Of a stretch of 64,000 nucleotides of DNA, positions 11,662 through 25,971 are shown piece by piece (the first letter of the stretch is position 1; each line of letters opens with the position of its first letter). The DNA is taken from positions 81,766,053-81,830,052 of the forward strand of contig OY720344.1 of the NCBI GenBank assembly GCA_963082975.1. The letters are read 5' to 3'. Below the pieces are notes generated by a model. It had not been told where the DNA came from. It saw only the letters and a list, made by a program, of their open reading frames with translations, and ran no database searches. The position numbers and the translations under genes were made by a program. This DNA is from Labia minor. Its lineage: Eukaryota > Arthropoda > Insecta > Dermaptera > Spongiphoridae.

Positions 11662-14600
11662 TATTAATCAGCATTTATTAAAAACAATAATAATAAAATG
11701 TTAAATAATCTTGAAAAATATAAGTATTGTCTAGAAAGAAGACTTACAAATATAAACTAAGTTCTTCTCAAAGGGAAATAATTCTCAGCTTATTGGGGGC
11801 CGTTTAATCAAGATTTGTGATACCGTTAAGCTAATCATTTTTTTTTATTAATATTTAAAAAATACAAAAGATAAATACTTGTATAATTATTTTAAATTAT
11901 ATACAGTTTTAATAGGTAATAATTATGAATGAAGTAGTGTGACACTACGTTTGTCGTTTCAAATGTAAGGGGAGTGAGAAGGATTTTTGCATAAATGGAA
12001 AAAATTCAACATAAAATGCTTATCAATGTGATTGATTTTTTTTATTTAGTAACTTAATTTAAAATTTGTTATTTTCGTTTTCAAATGAACAATTATTTTT
12101 TCTACAAATTACAAAAAAAAAAAAAACATTTCAGATTCTCTTCTCAGGACAATAAAACAGGTCTGGCTTTTGGATTCTCACTATGATTTTCTTTTGAATA
12201 ATGGCAGGAAGTAATTAGACTACACAAGACAGTGAGAGAGAGTAAAAATAAAACTTTTTTTCCATAAGTAATTCAAAGTAGTAAAATAAAGTAAATAAAA
12301 ATATTTAATAATTTTGAATTTTTGAAAGAAAATTTAAGTAATTTTAATTATACAAAATATATTATACATACATATAAGAGTTTCATATATTATCTGCAAT
12401 TATTAAATGAATAGAAGTTTAATTATTAATATGAGAATTTCTAAACACAGGTAAATGTGTAGTTTTATCATTTTTATTTTAAAATGAAAAAAAAATTAAT
12501 TTATTCTTGGTCAATTAATTAATAAATATAATTAAATTTGTGGATTAATAAACCAATTTAAAAAATAATTTGAATTAATTAGTAAATTAGTATATTAATA
12601 AAATGTAAAACAAGAATTTAATATGAATAAAGCAAATAAATATGTATATAATTGAAATAAATAATTGTATTGAATAAATGGAATTTTCAATTTCAGATAC
12701 GGTTTGAACACTTGTTACATTTGTAAAGGAGAATTACAACCGTAAAAGAATCATGTGAAAATAAACGATTAAAATCCGTTGAGATCTAAGAAATTGGAAG
12801 CATCATTCTTTTTATATCCCCTTTCATGCCCCCTCTCCACCTCCCACCCGTGCTATCTTTTTTCTCCACCCCCATTCAACCATCAGTTTATCCGGAACTT
12901 TTTCAAATAAAAATATTTTTCCAAACGATTCTAAGAACATCCAATCTCTATTATATCTCCTCGCGATCAAACAAAGAAAGGATTTTTATCCCCTCAAACT
13001 CTCGACATTCTTTGATCAAGGAGGAGGAAAAAAGCCATAGGAATGATTCAGCAATGAATCAGAATCCACATTTCGATATCCTGACTATAATTAAAGCAAA
13101 AAAATACCGCTCACCTCTATTATCTTAAGCTGTTTGATTGTAATGTTGATGAAGGAGGGATGAGGGGTGGAGGAGAGACAATTAACAACTCCTAGGAAGT
13201 AAATTTTAGAAAATTATAACATCATTTATATTATCGCAGATCTTTCAAATACTTTTTACTTGATGTAGAGACAAACACGACTAATTATATTTTAATTGTC
13301 TGCATTTTTGTCTTTGTCATTAGCGAAGTGGAAAAAATAACAATTACCTTATATGATATTTTAAATCAGTTCAATATATATTATATATATAAAAGCCATA
13401 ATCATTGTATTGTATCATCATTCATTATCTCCTTTCCAACTAACCACAAGTTGCCCCCAATGACAGACTAGGTGGCGTCTTTCTTTGAGTGGGTCTTTAA
13501 AAAAAAATTCTATAAATGGTAATTTGATTTTTATATGTTTTTAAAAAAATGTTAATTGAATACTAGATTTCGTATTATATATATATCTATATTTAATTCT
13601 TTTAATCCAATTTCTTCATGGTGTATGAATTTGTTGGTAAATTATTTAGTTATTATTAATATATTTATTGATAATTATTATTTTTCAATATTATGTATTA
13701 ATATAAACTATTATATTATATAATATATATTTTTATAAAATAAATAATATATAACTATAATTATTAAAATAAAATATCTAATTAAATATTAAATTATTTG
13801 ATTTTTATTTAAATTATTTTTAAAATATTTAAATTATATATTTATATATGTACACAGGCAAAAGCCCAACCAAGAAATGTCAATATACATGAACTATCGC
13901 CAAGATATCGTTTTTTTACTTTTTTAATATCCACGACCAGAACAAAAAAAAAATTTAAAGAAAACTCCGCTCAAGGCAGATTACTAAAAAATGATCATTA
14001 GGTATACGAAAAATATTGCTTTCAAAGAACTATTTAATTAATTACTGCAAACCACAATAAATTCATTTTAAACTGAAATTGCAAACACCGTTTGCAACGG
14101 GTTCGACTATATATATATATATATTATATATATATATATACATATACATATATTTGTACAACATAAACAAAAATTCTAATGAATTTTGTGGAGAAAGTTA
14201 ATTAAAGAATTTATAAGGTGGTACAAATTTTAAAGACAAAAAAAAATTGCAGTAGAAAGAGAGTTAAGTTAACCTAAGAGTTTGCATCAAAAGGTCATAA
14301 AAAAAATAAGGGAGAATTTTTTTAAGATTATTTCTTGTGTCATGTTTGACTTGATAAACAATTAAGGAAATTTAATCAAAATGTAGATCACATAGAATTT
14401 GTTCTGGATTTTGTTTACATTGAACAATTATTTATTCTGTTTAAACATGAATTTTAATTTTTTTTTTTATATTTAATGAGAGCTTAGAGGTAAGGAATTT
14501 TCACTTAATGAAAAGAGTTTTGAGAATTTTTACACAATCATACAGAATTAGAAAGATTTTTATAAATCTTCTTTTTAAAATTATATGAATTTTCATTTTA

Positions 14601-15887
14601 ATTAAGAAAAAAAAATTAAATTTATATATATCGTTGGCTTAAAATTTATTCCCTTCGCACTTTTAATTTATTATGATGAATCTGATACATAGTTTATAAT
14701 TTTTATTTTTATGCATTAAAACTTTTGCATTTAGAATTTAAAAAAAAACTTAAAAGATTTAATTAAAACATTCACAGAGGAAATATAAATAATAAATAAT
14801 AATTAATCATTAAAGAGAGGAATAGAGTAATTTTAATAAATTTCTTATATTATTACGCGAATTTTTTTATTTAAAATTACCTACTTCAACAAATCAAGTG
14901 CGTTTAACCATTCATTAATGGTAAATATAATTAAACAAATGTGCATTAATAATAAATATTATATATTATCTAATTACCAAGGAATTATTATTTTCTTTCA
15001 TTGTAGCAGATTTTTATTAAAGTTAAAAATATAAAAGACTATATTAAAATCTCTTGTTGACTATAGGAAAAAAAAACTCAATAATTAGTAAATAAAAGTA
15101 CTTATATACAAAATAAATAAAGATACGTTAAATTAAAAAGGTTAATAATAGATGGATAGTATTTAAATTAGAATAAATAAATAAAAAGTACGGAAGCGTT
15201 CCAAATTTGAAAAGTAAATCTCGTCAAGAGAGTTTCAACTAAATTGCTTAATTATAAAAGTAAATGGTAGTTTAACAAATAAAAATCATTGATCGGTTAG
15301 AGCGGATCACAGTGTATAGGTTGATTCAAATAATCCAGTCACGAAAGTACTACATATACATACATGTTTTGGAGTATTACTGTCATCAGGTGAATGGAGA
15401 GGGGGATAAACCCCATGATTCCATGATGGGATGAGGGGGTGAGGATGAAAAAAATTTGAGAAGAACGTTGGTTTAATTTATAATTCTCTAATTCAAAAAT
15501 TGACCTTTTGGTTGAATGTTTTGAGATTTTAAAATACCCTATGATTTTATTTAATTAATATATTAAAATTTTCAGTTATGCCGAGGAAAATTCTCATGTA
15601 GAATGTTAAACATAAAACAAAGTTGGACTATAATGGGATTTGATGTTTGATGGAAGTGGCGCTCTCAAAAGGCAATCAAGAATTCCTAGCAAATAGTCGT
15701 CTCCTTGGAGAGCGATTAAAAAATAAATTCCTAAATATATTATTGGGGTGACGAGGTCATTAATTATTTTATTACCCTGAACTTTGTTCTAGTTTGCGAA
15801 ATTTACATTTTATCGTTGCCGTTTAAAATTGTCTACTGTAAGACTTAAATCTTAAATTAAACCTCCAAATTTTATCTAAATAAAATG
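11662..15887. other. AT-rich intergenic DNA
   Basis: Over 4 kb without a recognisable gene. It contains an A run near 12112-12126 and a TA microsatellite near 14107-14152. The 100-residue ORF at 12826-13128 is proline- and serine-rich with no family motif and is not called. Confidence 0.5.
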
Positions 15888-16218
15888 TTTTATAGCAGTG
15901 ATTCCCAAAGTGGGCGCTACCGCCCCCTGGTGGACGCTGGAGCGATCCAGGGGGCGGTGATGGCGATAGGTGCATTTAGGGAAAATTACTTTTATATTAC
16001 TTTTCTATTCTGAGATCAATAAATATACATAAATTCAATGATTCTAATTTACACTTTTATTTATAATATTTTGCAAATAGGTACATTTATCTTTCTGTAT
16101 AATTGTTATTAAAATTAAAAAAAGTTAATTTCCAAGGAGGCGCTGAATAAATTTTTTATGGAAAGGGGAAAGGCGCTTGGACAAATAATAAATAAGTTTG
16201 GAAACCACTGTTTTATAG
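15888..16218. mobile_element. hAT MITE with target duplication
   Basis: The element body is 15896-16210. Its left end begins cagtgattcccaaa and the complement of its right end begins cagtggtttccaaa. Both ends have GC-rich 'gggcgc'/'aagcgcc' subterminal blocks in an otherwise AT-rich interior. A perfect 8-bp duplication, ttttatag, flanks it (15888-15895 and 16211-16218). It has no coding capacity. The duplication fits the nnnTAnnn pattern of Buster-type hATs. Confidence 0.88.
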
Positions 16219-18663
16219 TAGAAAACAGAAAAAAAATTTCTGAATAAGAAACAATATCTTTTTAATTAAAGTAAAAATGATAACAATGAATTTTATATAG
16301 TTTTTCAAAAACGAGAAACTATGCTGTGCCTCATCCCCAGTGGTCTACCAACTTTTGTCTTCTATACATATGAACATTTGATTGATTAGTATGCGGTACA
16401 CTAAAAATGGAAGAAAATATATTAATTTATCATTTTTCAAACTCTCTCATAAAATAAATTCAATAGCACAAAGATTTGAAGATCTGGAAATGACAAAGTT
16501 TGGCTTATGTTAAACCCACTTTACAGGAAATATAAATATTCATAAATCAAATTTTATAAGTGCTCTTAATTTTTTAAAAAAAAAGTTTAGGATATATTTA
16601 AGATGTATGTGTACCTAGAGTTTAACTAAATGACTTATTGCAACAGATTAAAAAAGGCAACGACAAGTTATTCAAACAGGTTTAATAGTATAAAAGATTT
16701 ATAAATGTTTTTTTCTTTTTGTTTATAAATGTTTATATCTTAATAAATTATTTATGAAAGTGTACTTACTTATAGTAACAACGGCTAATTTCTATTAAAT
16801 TTCATCAAATAATTATTTATTTTAATTATTACAATATTTAATAAATTAATTTCCCCTTCTAATGTAGTTTATAATAAACAATACAAATGCTTTCTCATAA
16901 TATAGGCGATTATTTATTTATTGAGGACAAGAGTTGTTAGGGTATGGGTATGGTGAAGTGAAGTGTATAGTGATTGGTTGGTTGATTTGAATATCACTTT
17001 GACTTCCACAACGTCACAAAATCCATCAGTCCAAAAAGGGAAAATATTATATTTCCCCATGTATAGATATTTTCACCCTTAATGATAGACACCTTTCAGT
17101 TAATACAAAGGGAGAAATCACAAAGAGAGAGAGACGCGATGGGGACGTCGAGTAGGTACAAGAGAAACTGCATCTATTCTTTCGTTAAGTGGGAAGGATG
17201 GGGTGGTGGCATTGATGCTTTACGTGTGGAAGCTTTTCAAATTGCCACACGCACATTCCTTCGTCACGCTTCTAAATGTGCAGATGAAAATTTACGAACA
17301 CCAAAGCAAAAGATATGCCTTAGAAAAAAATTTAAAAAAAAAGATGAACATCCAACTTTGCGGATGAAAAAAAAAACGAAGCGTAAGAGTGATTCGGACG
17401 AGCGTGAAAATGCTAATTTAAGATTCTGGACGAAAATGAAATTATGATCATTTGGTGTTTTCAAAGGCGGCTGGGCGCGTTCTTCTTTATTATATTACAA
17501 AATAAACTAGAGGCAAATTGAAGCGAGTTAGGTGAAAAAAAAAACAGTGTAGGACCTGTCGTGGGTAGGGAAAGTAGCAGCAACAATAACGGCAAATGCA
17601 CAAGAAAGCAACTAATAATAACGTAAAGTTAAGTGCAAAACAAAGTTTTAATGGAATTTGAACCGTCTTGTACTTAAGTTATATATGTAGGTGAATGAGT
17701 CATGGCTTTTCTTCAATTCAATTTTATTAACGAGATCAAAGGTAAATTTACTATCGATTAATTTAACATTAAGAGAAGCAAATAGAATAATCTTGTAAAG
17801 AGCAATTAATATATTCCAAGATTTCCATAATTATATTAAATTCTTTTTAATAATTAATGAAACAGATTTTAAGATCTTAGTGGAATAGAATGGTGAAACA
17901 AGTCTGCTCTTGGCTGACTTGCTTCCTTTTGTATGAATAGACAATGCATAGTGCTTTTAAAGGGGTCCATTTTTAAAGACGGGAGCATAGTAAAGTCTGC
18001 AAGCCCATTAGAAAGTGCAAGAGAAACAAAAATTAATAGATACAACAATCTCAGACAAAGAGAGATTGTATAATCCTTGAATAACAAATTTCAAATTATC
18101 GGAATACAAGCTTTAATTCTGGAAGAATCTTTTTATATCATCAAAAAAATTTATTTAGAAAAAAAGCCCTACCCGTTTATAAATATTTATCTAAAACTCT
18201 TCTTCATCGTCAAAATAAGTTCAACATTCTAATGGTTTTTAATATTCTATTGATGAAGTTTAGCCTTTCGGAACGGTAAATAAATAACTAATAAGAAAGT
18301 GCCTGGGTCATATCTATCAATGAAGGGCATACAGAACCTTGACAACTAATTTATGAGAATTTCCATTTTCTCATTCCGACTTCGATCTTCTCCAATCAAA
18401 CTCACTGGAATAGAAATAACATATTCTCCCAATGGAAGGTCAAAATGTTCAACCTATTTAATACAAATAGATGCACAATTACTAAATTAATCATTTATAA
18501 ATAGATAAATGTGTTGATATACTAAAATTTAAAATATATTTATATAAGTATATATTTATTATTTTTTTGTTCTAAGCCTGAATTTAAAGTGTAGGTAGTT
18601 TATCACTAGTCTTTGATTATAGTATATATCCAGATGTTCTATTAGAATTTATGTATGATTTTT
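16219..18663. other. AT-rich intergenic DNA with a purine-rich patch
   Basis: No gene is assigned. The 121-residue ORF at 17082-17447 lies in a slightly GC-richer patch but is dominated by lysine, arginine and glutamate from purine-rich DNA and shows no domain. Confidence 0.45.
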
Positions 18664-18940
18664 ACTATCTCGTTAGAGATAGTATTGCGATCAAAAAATT
18701 TTCGATGTCGAGATTTTGATGTTTTTATACGTTTTGAAGGTCCCTGAGTCATTTTCACAAAGGTTAAAAAAAAGGCTGTGTGTAAATATGTAGACAAGAT
18801 TAAGCAAAAACGGTTTGAGCTAGAATAATGAAATTTCGTACATTACATTATTCAAAATTCGTAATTTTCTATCAAATTTTGGGAAATGTAGCTCTTTCAG
18901 AAGATGGTCATTACCAACCACGTTTTCATTTTTAAAAAAG
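18664..18940 (-). mobile_element. Subterminal-inverted-repeat element, copy D (truncated)
   Basis: It begins with the family end 'actatctcgttagagatagt' (a hairpin), followed by 'attgcgatc', 'ttttcgatgtcgagattttgatg', 'cctgagtcattttcac' and 'aaaaacggtttgagctag', then the 'gtagctctttcagaagatggtcattacc' block. The homology stops near 18940, so the other end with the gagtg hairpin is missing. It matches copies B and C. No coding capacity. Confidence 0.65.
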
Positions 18941-20689
18941 ATTAATGTTCTCAAAATTGATAAATATAAATACTGAATTAAAAAAAATTTCCAATGTTGT
19001 TTAGTTTTGAATAAATAAGAAATAATCAATTTATATCATATTTTCATTTAGGTTGTACAATGCTAGTTTAATAGGTTTTGTTGATTATGATAATTCTTCA
19101 AGAGTATTATAAGGGAATAAAATTCTACAGATTGTCAATCATTGAAATTGAAAATGAGAGTGAGAAGTTTCAAACACAATAAATTCTATTAAACCCAGCT
19201 TTAGTAGATAATTAATCAATTCAAAAAGTATCTAAAACAATTAAAACTTACTTATAATTTTCTACATTTTCATCTTTTTAAATAGGTTTCAAAAATTGTA
19301 AATTTATAAATCCGAAGAAGGTATTAAATGATGATTTGGTTTATGCAACCGGAAGGATGGTGTTTATTTTATAGAAATAAATTAATATTTGAAATCTTTG
19401 ATTAAATTAATGATGTTGGAATACTTTGCTTGTGCAAGATTGACTTTTGTTCAGCCAATGGAATGCCGTTGAGAAAATTTAATCAAAGAAAATATATGAA
19501 CCAACTACATATAAATCAAGAGACCTTTGTGGAATCCGATTTATTTTCCCTCGATGTTATTGACCAAATACTTTCCATGTTCTTGGAATGGAGAAATTTT
19601 AGGAAAAATATAAACAAGGGACAAGCCAATTTTTTTTTAAGAATTCTTCTTGATTATTAATAAAACTATCGAGCAAAACATTTTTTTTTTCAAATTCAAT
19701 TATGTATTCATTCAAAATTGTTGATTATTTTTAAAAACATAACTAATTATTTAAATTACATAAGTAGGGACTGTATTTTTCAATATTTTTTGAAATATAA
19801 TTATAAAAATTTTTTCTAATATACAATAAAGAAAAGAGATGAGTACAAAATGTAATCTCTCTGATTAAAAAATATTTTTCGAATGACAATACCGAATAAA
19901 GAATAATTTTTAGTTTAGATAAAAGCTTTTTTAAATTCATTAAAAATTTAATTTTTATTTTTTGTTGTTATATATATATATATAAAAAAAAACAAATTTA
20001 AGTGACTTGAATTTTCCACTAATCAATTGAGTTGAGTGGATATTAATTTTTAATTGGAAATATAAATAAATAAAAGAATAACGCTTAGGCGCTTATTTAA
20101 TAATATTTTACTTTTCCTAGATACTAATTTTTAATTTGAAATTTAATCAAGTGTAAATTAAAGAGGGAAACTTACATAAAAAAAAATATTGGCTATATAT
20201 ATTTATAAATATTTATAAATGTATATAAGTAAAAACAAGGAAATTTCATTTATAAAAGTTGAATAATGTTTTTTAAGGGGAATCTGTTAAAAAAGTAATT
20301 GTTTTTTTTTCTTCTAAAGAATTGCATCAAGAATACAAATTATAATTGCTAATTATAGATAATTGCAAATAATTGATAGAAAAAGAAAGATAAAGAAATT
20401 GCAATCTTAACAATACAAAAAAAAAAAAAATGAATTCTAGTTAATGAAATAAAATCTTTCAATTAGAGAAAAGGTCAATTATTCATATAAATTAATTGCT
20501 ATTTAAACATAAAGGAAAACAAAATAAAATTTTGACTAATGATTTATTTGACCACCTTTTGTTCCAAGTTGGTCGCATGCTGAAACCAATCAGCTATCTA
20601 ATATAAATTATTTACTATCTGAATTATACAATACAATAATATATTTCACTTTTCAATGAATAAATGAATCAAAAATCTGTTTCCATCAT
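18941..20689. other. AT-rich intergenic DNA
   Basis: Nothing recognisable. The ORF at 19430-19660 has no family motif. A short TA microsatellite lies near 19968-19985 and an A run near 20418-20430. Confidence 0.5.
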
Positions 20690-21050
20690 TATGCATGTTT
20701 GACATAACATTGTTCAGTTATCGGGCTGTATTCAGCTGGTCCAATTATAATCATATAACGAATAGAGAATCAATTTGCTCAACCGGGTTACAAGTCACAG
20801 TCACTTGACAGCATATGACATTTGTCACATTTGTAACCTGCTTTCTATCAATATAAAACCTATCTACACAATATAGAGATATCGGGTATTTACATTTATT
20901 CCCACTCTCGCCTAATATTCATTTTCGATTAGTATCGACCAGCAGGTGAACAGCTCTTGATATATAAAGTTATATATGCTAATACGAGCAAGCCACCTGC
21001 CACTAAACTCCATCCTCTATAAACCCTAGATTTGTATGGTAATGATTTCG
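20690..21050. promoter_or_regulatory. Candidate conserved non-coding or regulatory patch
   Basis: About 360 bases of unusually high sequence complexity for this window, without repeats or an ORF. It contains motifs that many animal transcription factors bind, such as attatgcat (POU type), caggtgaacagctc (adjacent E-box-like sites) and repeated 'catttgtcaca/catttgtaac' text. This is suggestive only; no function can be assigned from sequence. Confidence 0.2.
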
Positions 21051-21520
21051 GCCAAAACAAACTATTTCCCAACTGAAGTTTAATGGAATATAATCACATT
21101 AGCCGAGTCACATTTAAAGATGTGAAAACTTCGAATAGAGATAGAGTGGTGGTGGTGGTGGTGGGGAGTGATCATTCGAACTTGTCAAGAGCAAAACGGA
21201 AATACTCTATTTAAAGTTGTTTATTAATGAAAGAGGATTCATTCTTCCAATGAAATATATAAATGGATCTATTTCCTCTTTCGTATGGACAAAAATCTAT
21301 TGATTAGTAAAAACTACGAAATATTCCAATAAATAATAAATTAATGGGGATGATTTTATATTGTTTCTTAGGAATTGTTCATTTTAAGATTTATACAAGA
21401 TATTTCCTCAATTTCATATTTTGTTTAAATTTATATAGTTATATCAAAATACATCTTATAATATTCAGAGTAAATTAATGTCAGATAAGATTACTTTAAA
21501 TAATACTAATTATATATATA

Positions 21521-22337
21521 GGTGTGTTCGAAAAGTAAGGTGACTTTGTATTTTTTTAAAAACAATATTTATTTATTTATCAATATTTATGTGTTGTCCC
21601 CTTCAAAGTAATCCCCCTCAAATACAATACACTTATGCCAACGGTTTTTACAATCCTCAAAGTTGAAACTTGGTACAGATGTTCAGTATAGCTTTGAGCT
21701 CTTCCAGCGATGCAGTCTTTATCTCCTCAATCGTTGCAAATCTTCATCCCATCATAGGTCTCTTTAGTTTTGGGAACAAGAAAAAGTCATATGGGGCCAA
21801 ATCCGGTGAATATGGTGGCTGAGGCTTAATTGTGGTGATGTTTTTGGCCAAAAAATCCCTCACAAGCAAAAATGAGTGAGCAGGGGCATTATCGCGATGC
21901 AAAAGCCATGAATTATTTTTCCACAATTCTGGACGTTTTCTTCGTATTGCTTCTCGCAAACGGCGTATAACTTCAAGATAACACTGTTTATTGACAGTAT
22001 GACCATATGGTAAGAACAACTGATGCACCACGCCATGGTAATCGAAGAAAACAGTGAGCAAAAGCGTCCAGAGCGAGGCTCGTCATTGGCATCTTTGAAG
22101 AGTTTGTACCACTTGTAAACATTTTTTTTACTCAGAACAGTTTCGCCGTATGCCACATCAACATTTCAAGTGTTTCGGAGCACTTTATTTTATTTTTTAC
22201 ACAAAATTTGATGCAAATCCTTTGATCCATATTTTTCGAGCACGCTAAATACTTATAACCTTTACGCCTCTCACGAACAAACAAAAAATGCTATACACTT
22301 GAAACTTGGTACAGATGTTCGGAAAGAGTGTACCAAC
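21521..22337 (-). pseudogene. Mariner transposase relic, copy 1 (truncated, internally deleted)
   Basis: The left edge reads ggtgtgttcgaaaagtaagg, the mariner terminal repeat of the copy at 55165-56089 minus three bases. The right terminal repeat is missing; homology ends near 22337. On the minus strand the remains of a DD34D transposase are visible: the region before the second catalytic aspartate (FFDYHGVVHQ), HRDNAPAHS and YSPDLAPYDFFLF near the left edge, and a helix-turn-helix part at 22060-22200. An internal deletion joins the two halves at about 22065-22095, identical in position to copy 2, and reading frames are broken. A short patch near 21662-21685 is out of place compared with copy 2. 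Confidence 0.85.
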
Positions 22338-24548
22338 ATAACATATATATATATATAGAGAGAGATAAGTCATAAGTATGATAAAAATATAAAAACATGA
22401 GCATATCACTCAGAAAAGTTTATTTTAAAAATTTTATATCGAAAAAATGTAGAAAATTTTAACATTTTTATTTAAAACTAACAAAATAATTAAAAATCTA
22501 TACTATCTTTACTTATTGCAAAACATGACTTTTTATAAGAATAAACAAATTTTGAGTCGTCATATACCATGACTTGTGCAACTCTCTCTTAAAGTAAGTA
22601 TTTAAGTTTTGTTTAATCTTTCATGCTAGTATTCAAAACAAAAATTAAACTAATTCACACAGAAACACTTTCTCTCTTTTAATTATATAACATTATGTAC
22701 TTATATTTATTATTAATTATATTGATTAGTATTAGTATTTTAATATCATTAAATTTTTAATTATTTTTATTCTAAGGGTATTATTTACTTAAATTTATTA
22801 AAGGCCCTCTAGAATTAATTACTTTTAGAATTTTTTTTTTATTATTCCTATTTTTATGTGATATATCTTATATATACATATATACAATATATATATAATA
22901 ATATAATAAGTTCGTGATTTTTGGCTACTAGAATTCCAAACATAGAGCTTTTTTCTAATGATTCCAAACTGTCAGGTGGTTGATATTTACCTTTACTATT
23001 TATTGATAGCTTTTGTGCCGGTCTTGCTCCAACAATTGCTACTATTTTATCTTTTTTTTAAGTGGAACGAAATCAAGCAAATCACTTTGTCACTCTTTTA
23101 TTCATTGTAAGTTTTTACCTTTTTTTATAGCAAAAAAGCATCATATAGTGTATGTATTGTTATTTCAAACATTTTCAAAATAATTTACCAAAAATATGAA
23201 ATATTACTTTTTAAGCAAATTTGAGATAATCAGATAGGTGTTCCTCAATATCGAAACCATATAATGACAGAAAACAGCGAGATTTTATATAAAATGTATG
23301 TAAAATGAAAAATTCATAAAAATAACACAAAAGAAAAAAAGTATTTTTACAAGGAATTATCAGAGAGAAATTCAATTCTAATTTGAAAAGTATTTTAATT
23401 GAATTGATTATAACAGTGTTTTTCTTTCTTAAGCCTCAAAATAATTATTATGCCCACCTGAACAATATTTGTCATTTTAATCATTTACTTTATTTAAATA
23501 AATACAATTGAATAGATAGATGCTCTTGTATTACAAAAGCGGTCGTTCGGTCGGATCGTATTCTAACGGAGCCACTATATTCAAATGCAATTTGCTTGTG
23601 CGTGAAAATGACGCTCTATTGCTTTTGGCGTCTGTTTGTGTTATTTCTAGATAAGCGACAAGAGGACAATGCTCCCTCGTGATTAAGCGATCAAGGGAGA
23701 ATTAAACCCTGGGAAAAAAAACGAATTTTAAATTTATTTAATTTTCTAATCCGGTTCTTGATAGATTCCTATCTTCCGCCTGAAAGGGACTTCAACTGGA
23801 ATTCAATTTTGTTTCATGTTGACTGAAATTTTATTGATTTTTGTCTTTTAAAGTATTTATTAAAAAAAAAAAATGTTTTCAACGATTTTGAAAATCTTGA
23901 GACAAATATTTATCCAATATAGCTGATATTCAAGCTCTGCTGTAGGATATATTTGGGTATTCAAATATCTAAATTGAAAATAAAGGATAATTCCAGAATC
24001 TGAAATTGATGCCGAGGTTTCAAATCTTGTTATTTTTTTTTTCTTTTTTCTTTTCAAACCCTATTATGTTCGCAAAAATTTCAGATATAAATTTGGTGCT
24101 ATCAAATAAATTGGAACGCTGGCAAAGGTAAGGTAGTAACTATTTAAATTTAAAAACTTTGATAATGATTTCTCACAATTTTTGAATTTGATTTAAAATA
24201 TATTTGCAAATTATTATTTCTGATTGATATATTATGGCTTTTCATGATTTTTGAGGATAGTTGATTTTTGGACATCCACTTCTCACTAAGACTACTGATA
24301 TATGGTACCATTATTAAAATTTTAATTTTCCCTTTTCACTAAATTTAATATATCCAAGATGATATAAAATTTCGATCAACTTCGATCATATTAGAGAAAC
24401 TTTTTAACATACCCATTTTTAATAAGATATTAATAAAATTATATTTTTGAAAATACTTAAAATCTTTTTTTTATAGTCAAAAAAATGAAATAAGATGTTT
24501 CCCTCTTAAAGTTTTTATTATGAGATCATCAACACTAATGTTTTTATG
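22338..24548. other. AT-rich intergenic DNA
   Basis: No gene. A more complex patch at 23520-23710 has no ORF or repeat match. The 65-residue minus-strand ORF at 23860-24057 starts in a poly-lysine run and is not convincing. Confidence 0.45.
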
Positions 24549-24641
24549 TTAACACGTTCCCGTAGGCTCCATAATTTGTCTATTTATTTTATGTGGAGGC
24601 ATGAGCCACCGGTGGTACATGCCTCGGCGGGAACGTGTTAA
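24549..24641. mobile_element. Miniature piggyBac-like element
   Basis: A 93-bp unit bounded by TTAA on both sides, with inverted ends ttaacacgttcccg and cgggaacgtgttaa (14 bp, perfect). A second short palindromic GC-rich section, 'gccaccggtggtac', lies inside. TTAA target sites with short perfect TIRs are the mark of piggyBac-type transposition. There is no coding capacity. Its very small size means it could also be a solo palindromic remnant. Confidence 0.6.
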
Positions 24642-25971
24642 ATTCAATAAATGGTAACAAAAGAGATTGTTGCTATGTTCATTCAAATTTAGAAGCCATT
24701 TTTATTCGCACGATATAAAGAAAGATTTTACTAAAAATATTTATTTAGTGTTTTTTGGGAGTTTCTTAAAAGCATTAAATATGGTTTACGGTTCAGAAAT
24801 AAAAGCATTAATATCTTAAGTCAATCTTTACTCACGTTATTTCTATTTCTAAGAGTTCCACCAAAAGTTAACTTTTCATTTCAAATCATAAATCCAATAA
24901 TCATTTTTTTTTCCTAGATACAATATTTATTTAATCCATCGTCATTGGCATTTAATACTTTAATGACGATCATGAAGAAATATAAAGTGTTAAGTTTGAT
25001 AATATTTCTCATTACATTTCAATTGATTCGATTTGACATGAGGGGGATTAGTTCATTATTTATCACGAAACTTGGTATTTGCAATGAAAATGAATGATGA
25101 ATTCAATATTTACATATTACTCATATATTTAGTTTAAATATGAAATGTTTAATTAATAATAATAATATTGAGAATATTGAGAGAAAAGAAATGGAGATAC
25201 ATTTTTAGTAAATGAATCGTTTATTGATTGAAATTTAATTTTTACATTTAAAGGTGCACTTTTAAAATAGGATAGCATTTTTTTATTTATCAATCATTTT
25301 CAATTAAATTAAAATAGAAAAAATATCCATTGAAAGATCAAGAAAAATGTGAAAAATTTTAATTAATTTATTTTTTTTTCTTCTCTCTCCCCTTCATCCC
25401 ACTAGTATTTTCAATCTTCTTTCAATTCCATTTATACTTATTTATTTATTGTATATTATTATTGTTCTAGTAATTGGTATTGTGTCACAAATCATAAGGT
25501 TTGGCTATTATTTCATATCAAGAATATTTATTTCAATAGAATTCACCCTTTCTAATCAAACAATTTCCCAGGTAATAACTTGAATATCTATATAGGTAGA
25601 TATTTTTAATTTCAAACCCATCAGGGGTCATAAAAATCGTTATGTAATAATGAAAAAAGATTCCTTTCTTTTTTTTTCTAATCGATTACTTTTTTATTAA
25701 TTAATTGAATAAAATCATAAATAAATTCAATATTTGGGTAAAAATTACAGTGGTAGAGTTTTAAGATATACCTAAGTTTTCTCTCAAAAAAACTAAATTT
25801 TAATGATAGAAAATGAATTTAAAGTAGAATAAAGTAAATAAAGAATTTATTTATATATATAAATCTGAAATATGTTATTTGTTAACTGATATAAATTTCA
25901 TGACATTTGGATGCATACAACAAAAGTTATTGCGTTTCAAATGTCAGTGTGTTTTGTACATCAGTCGGAAA
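24642..25971. other. AT-rich intergenic DNA
   Basis: No recognisable gene or repeat family. Confidence 0.5.

Noticed and set aside
12826..13128. 100-residue ORF starting MPPLHLPPVLSFF
   Set aside because: Proline/serine-rich low-complexity start and no recognisable family; likely chance in a locally C-rich patch.
17082..17447. 121-residue basic ORF
   Set aside because: Composition is explained by purine-rich DNA (KKKTKRK-type runs); no domain, no splice context and no homologous copy seen.
24084..24128. Possible microexon between 'aaatttcag' and 'aaaggtaagg'
   Set aside because: Acceptor and donor words are both present and one frame is open, but the 43-nt length and lack of any neighbouring exon make chance more likely.
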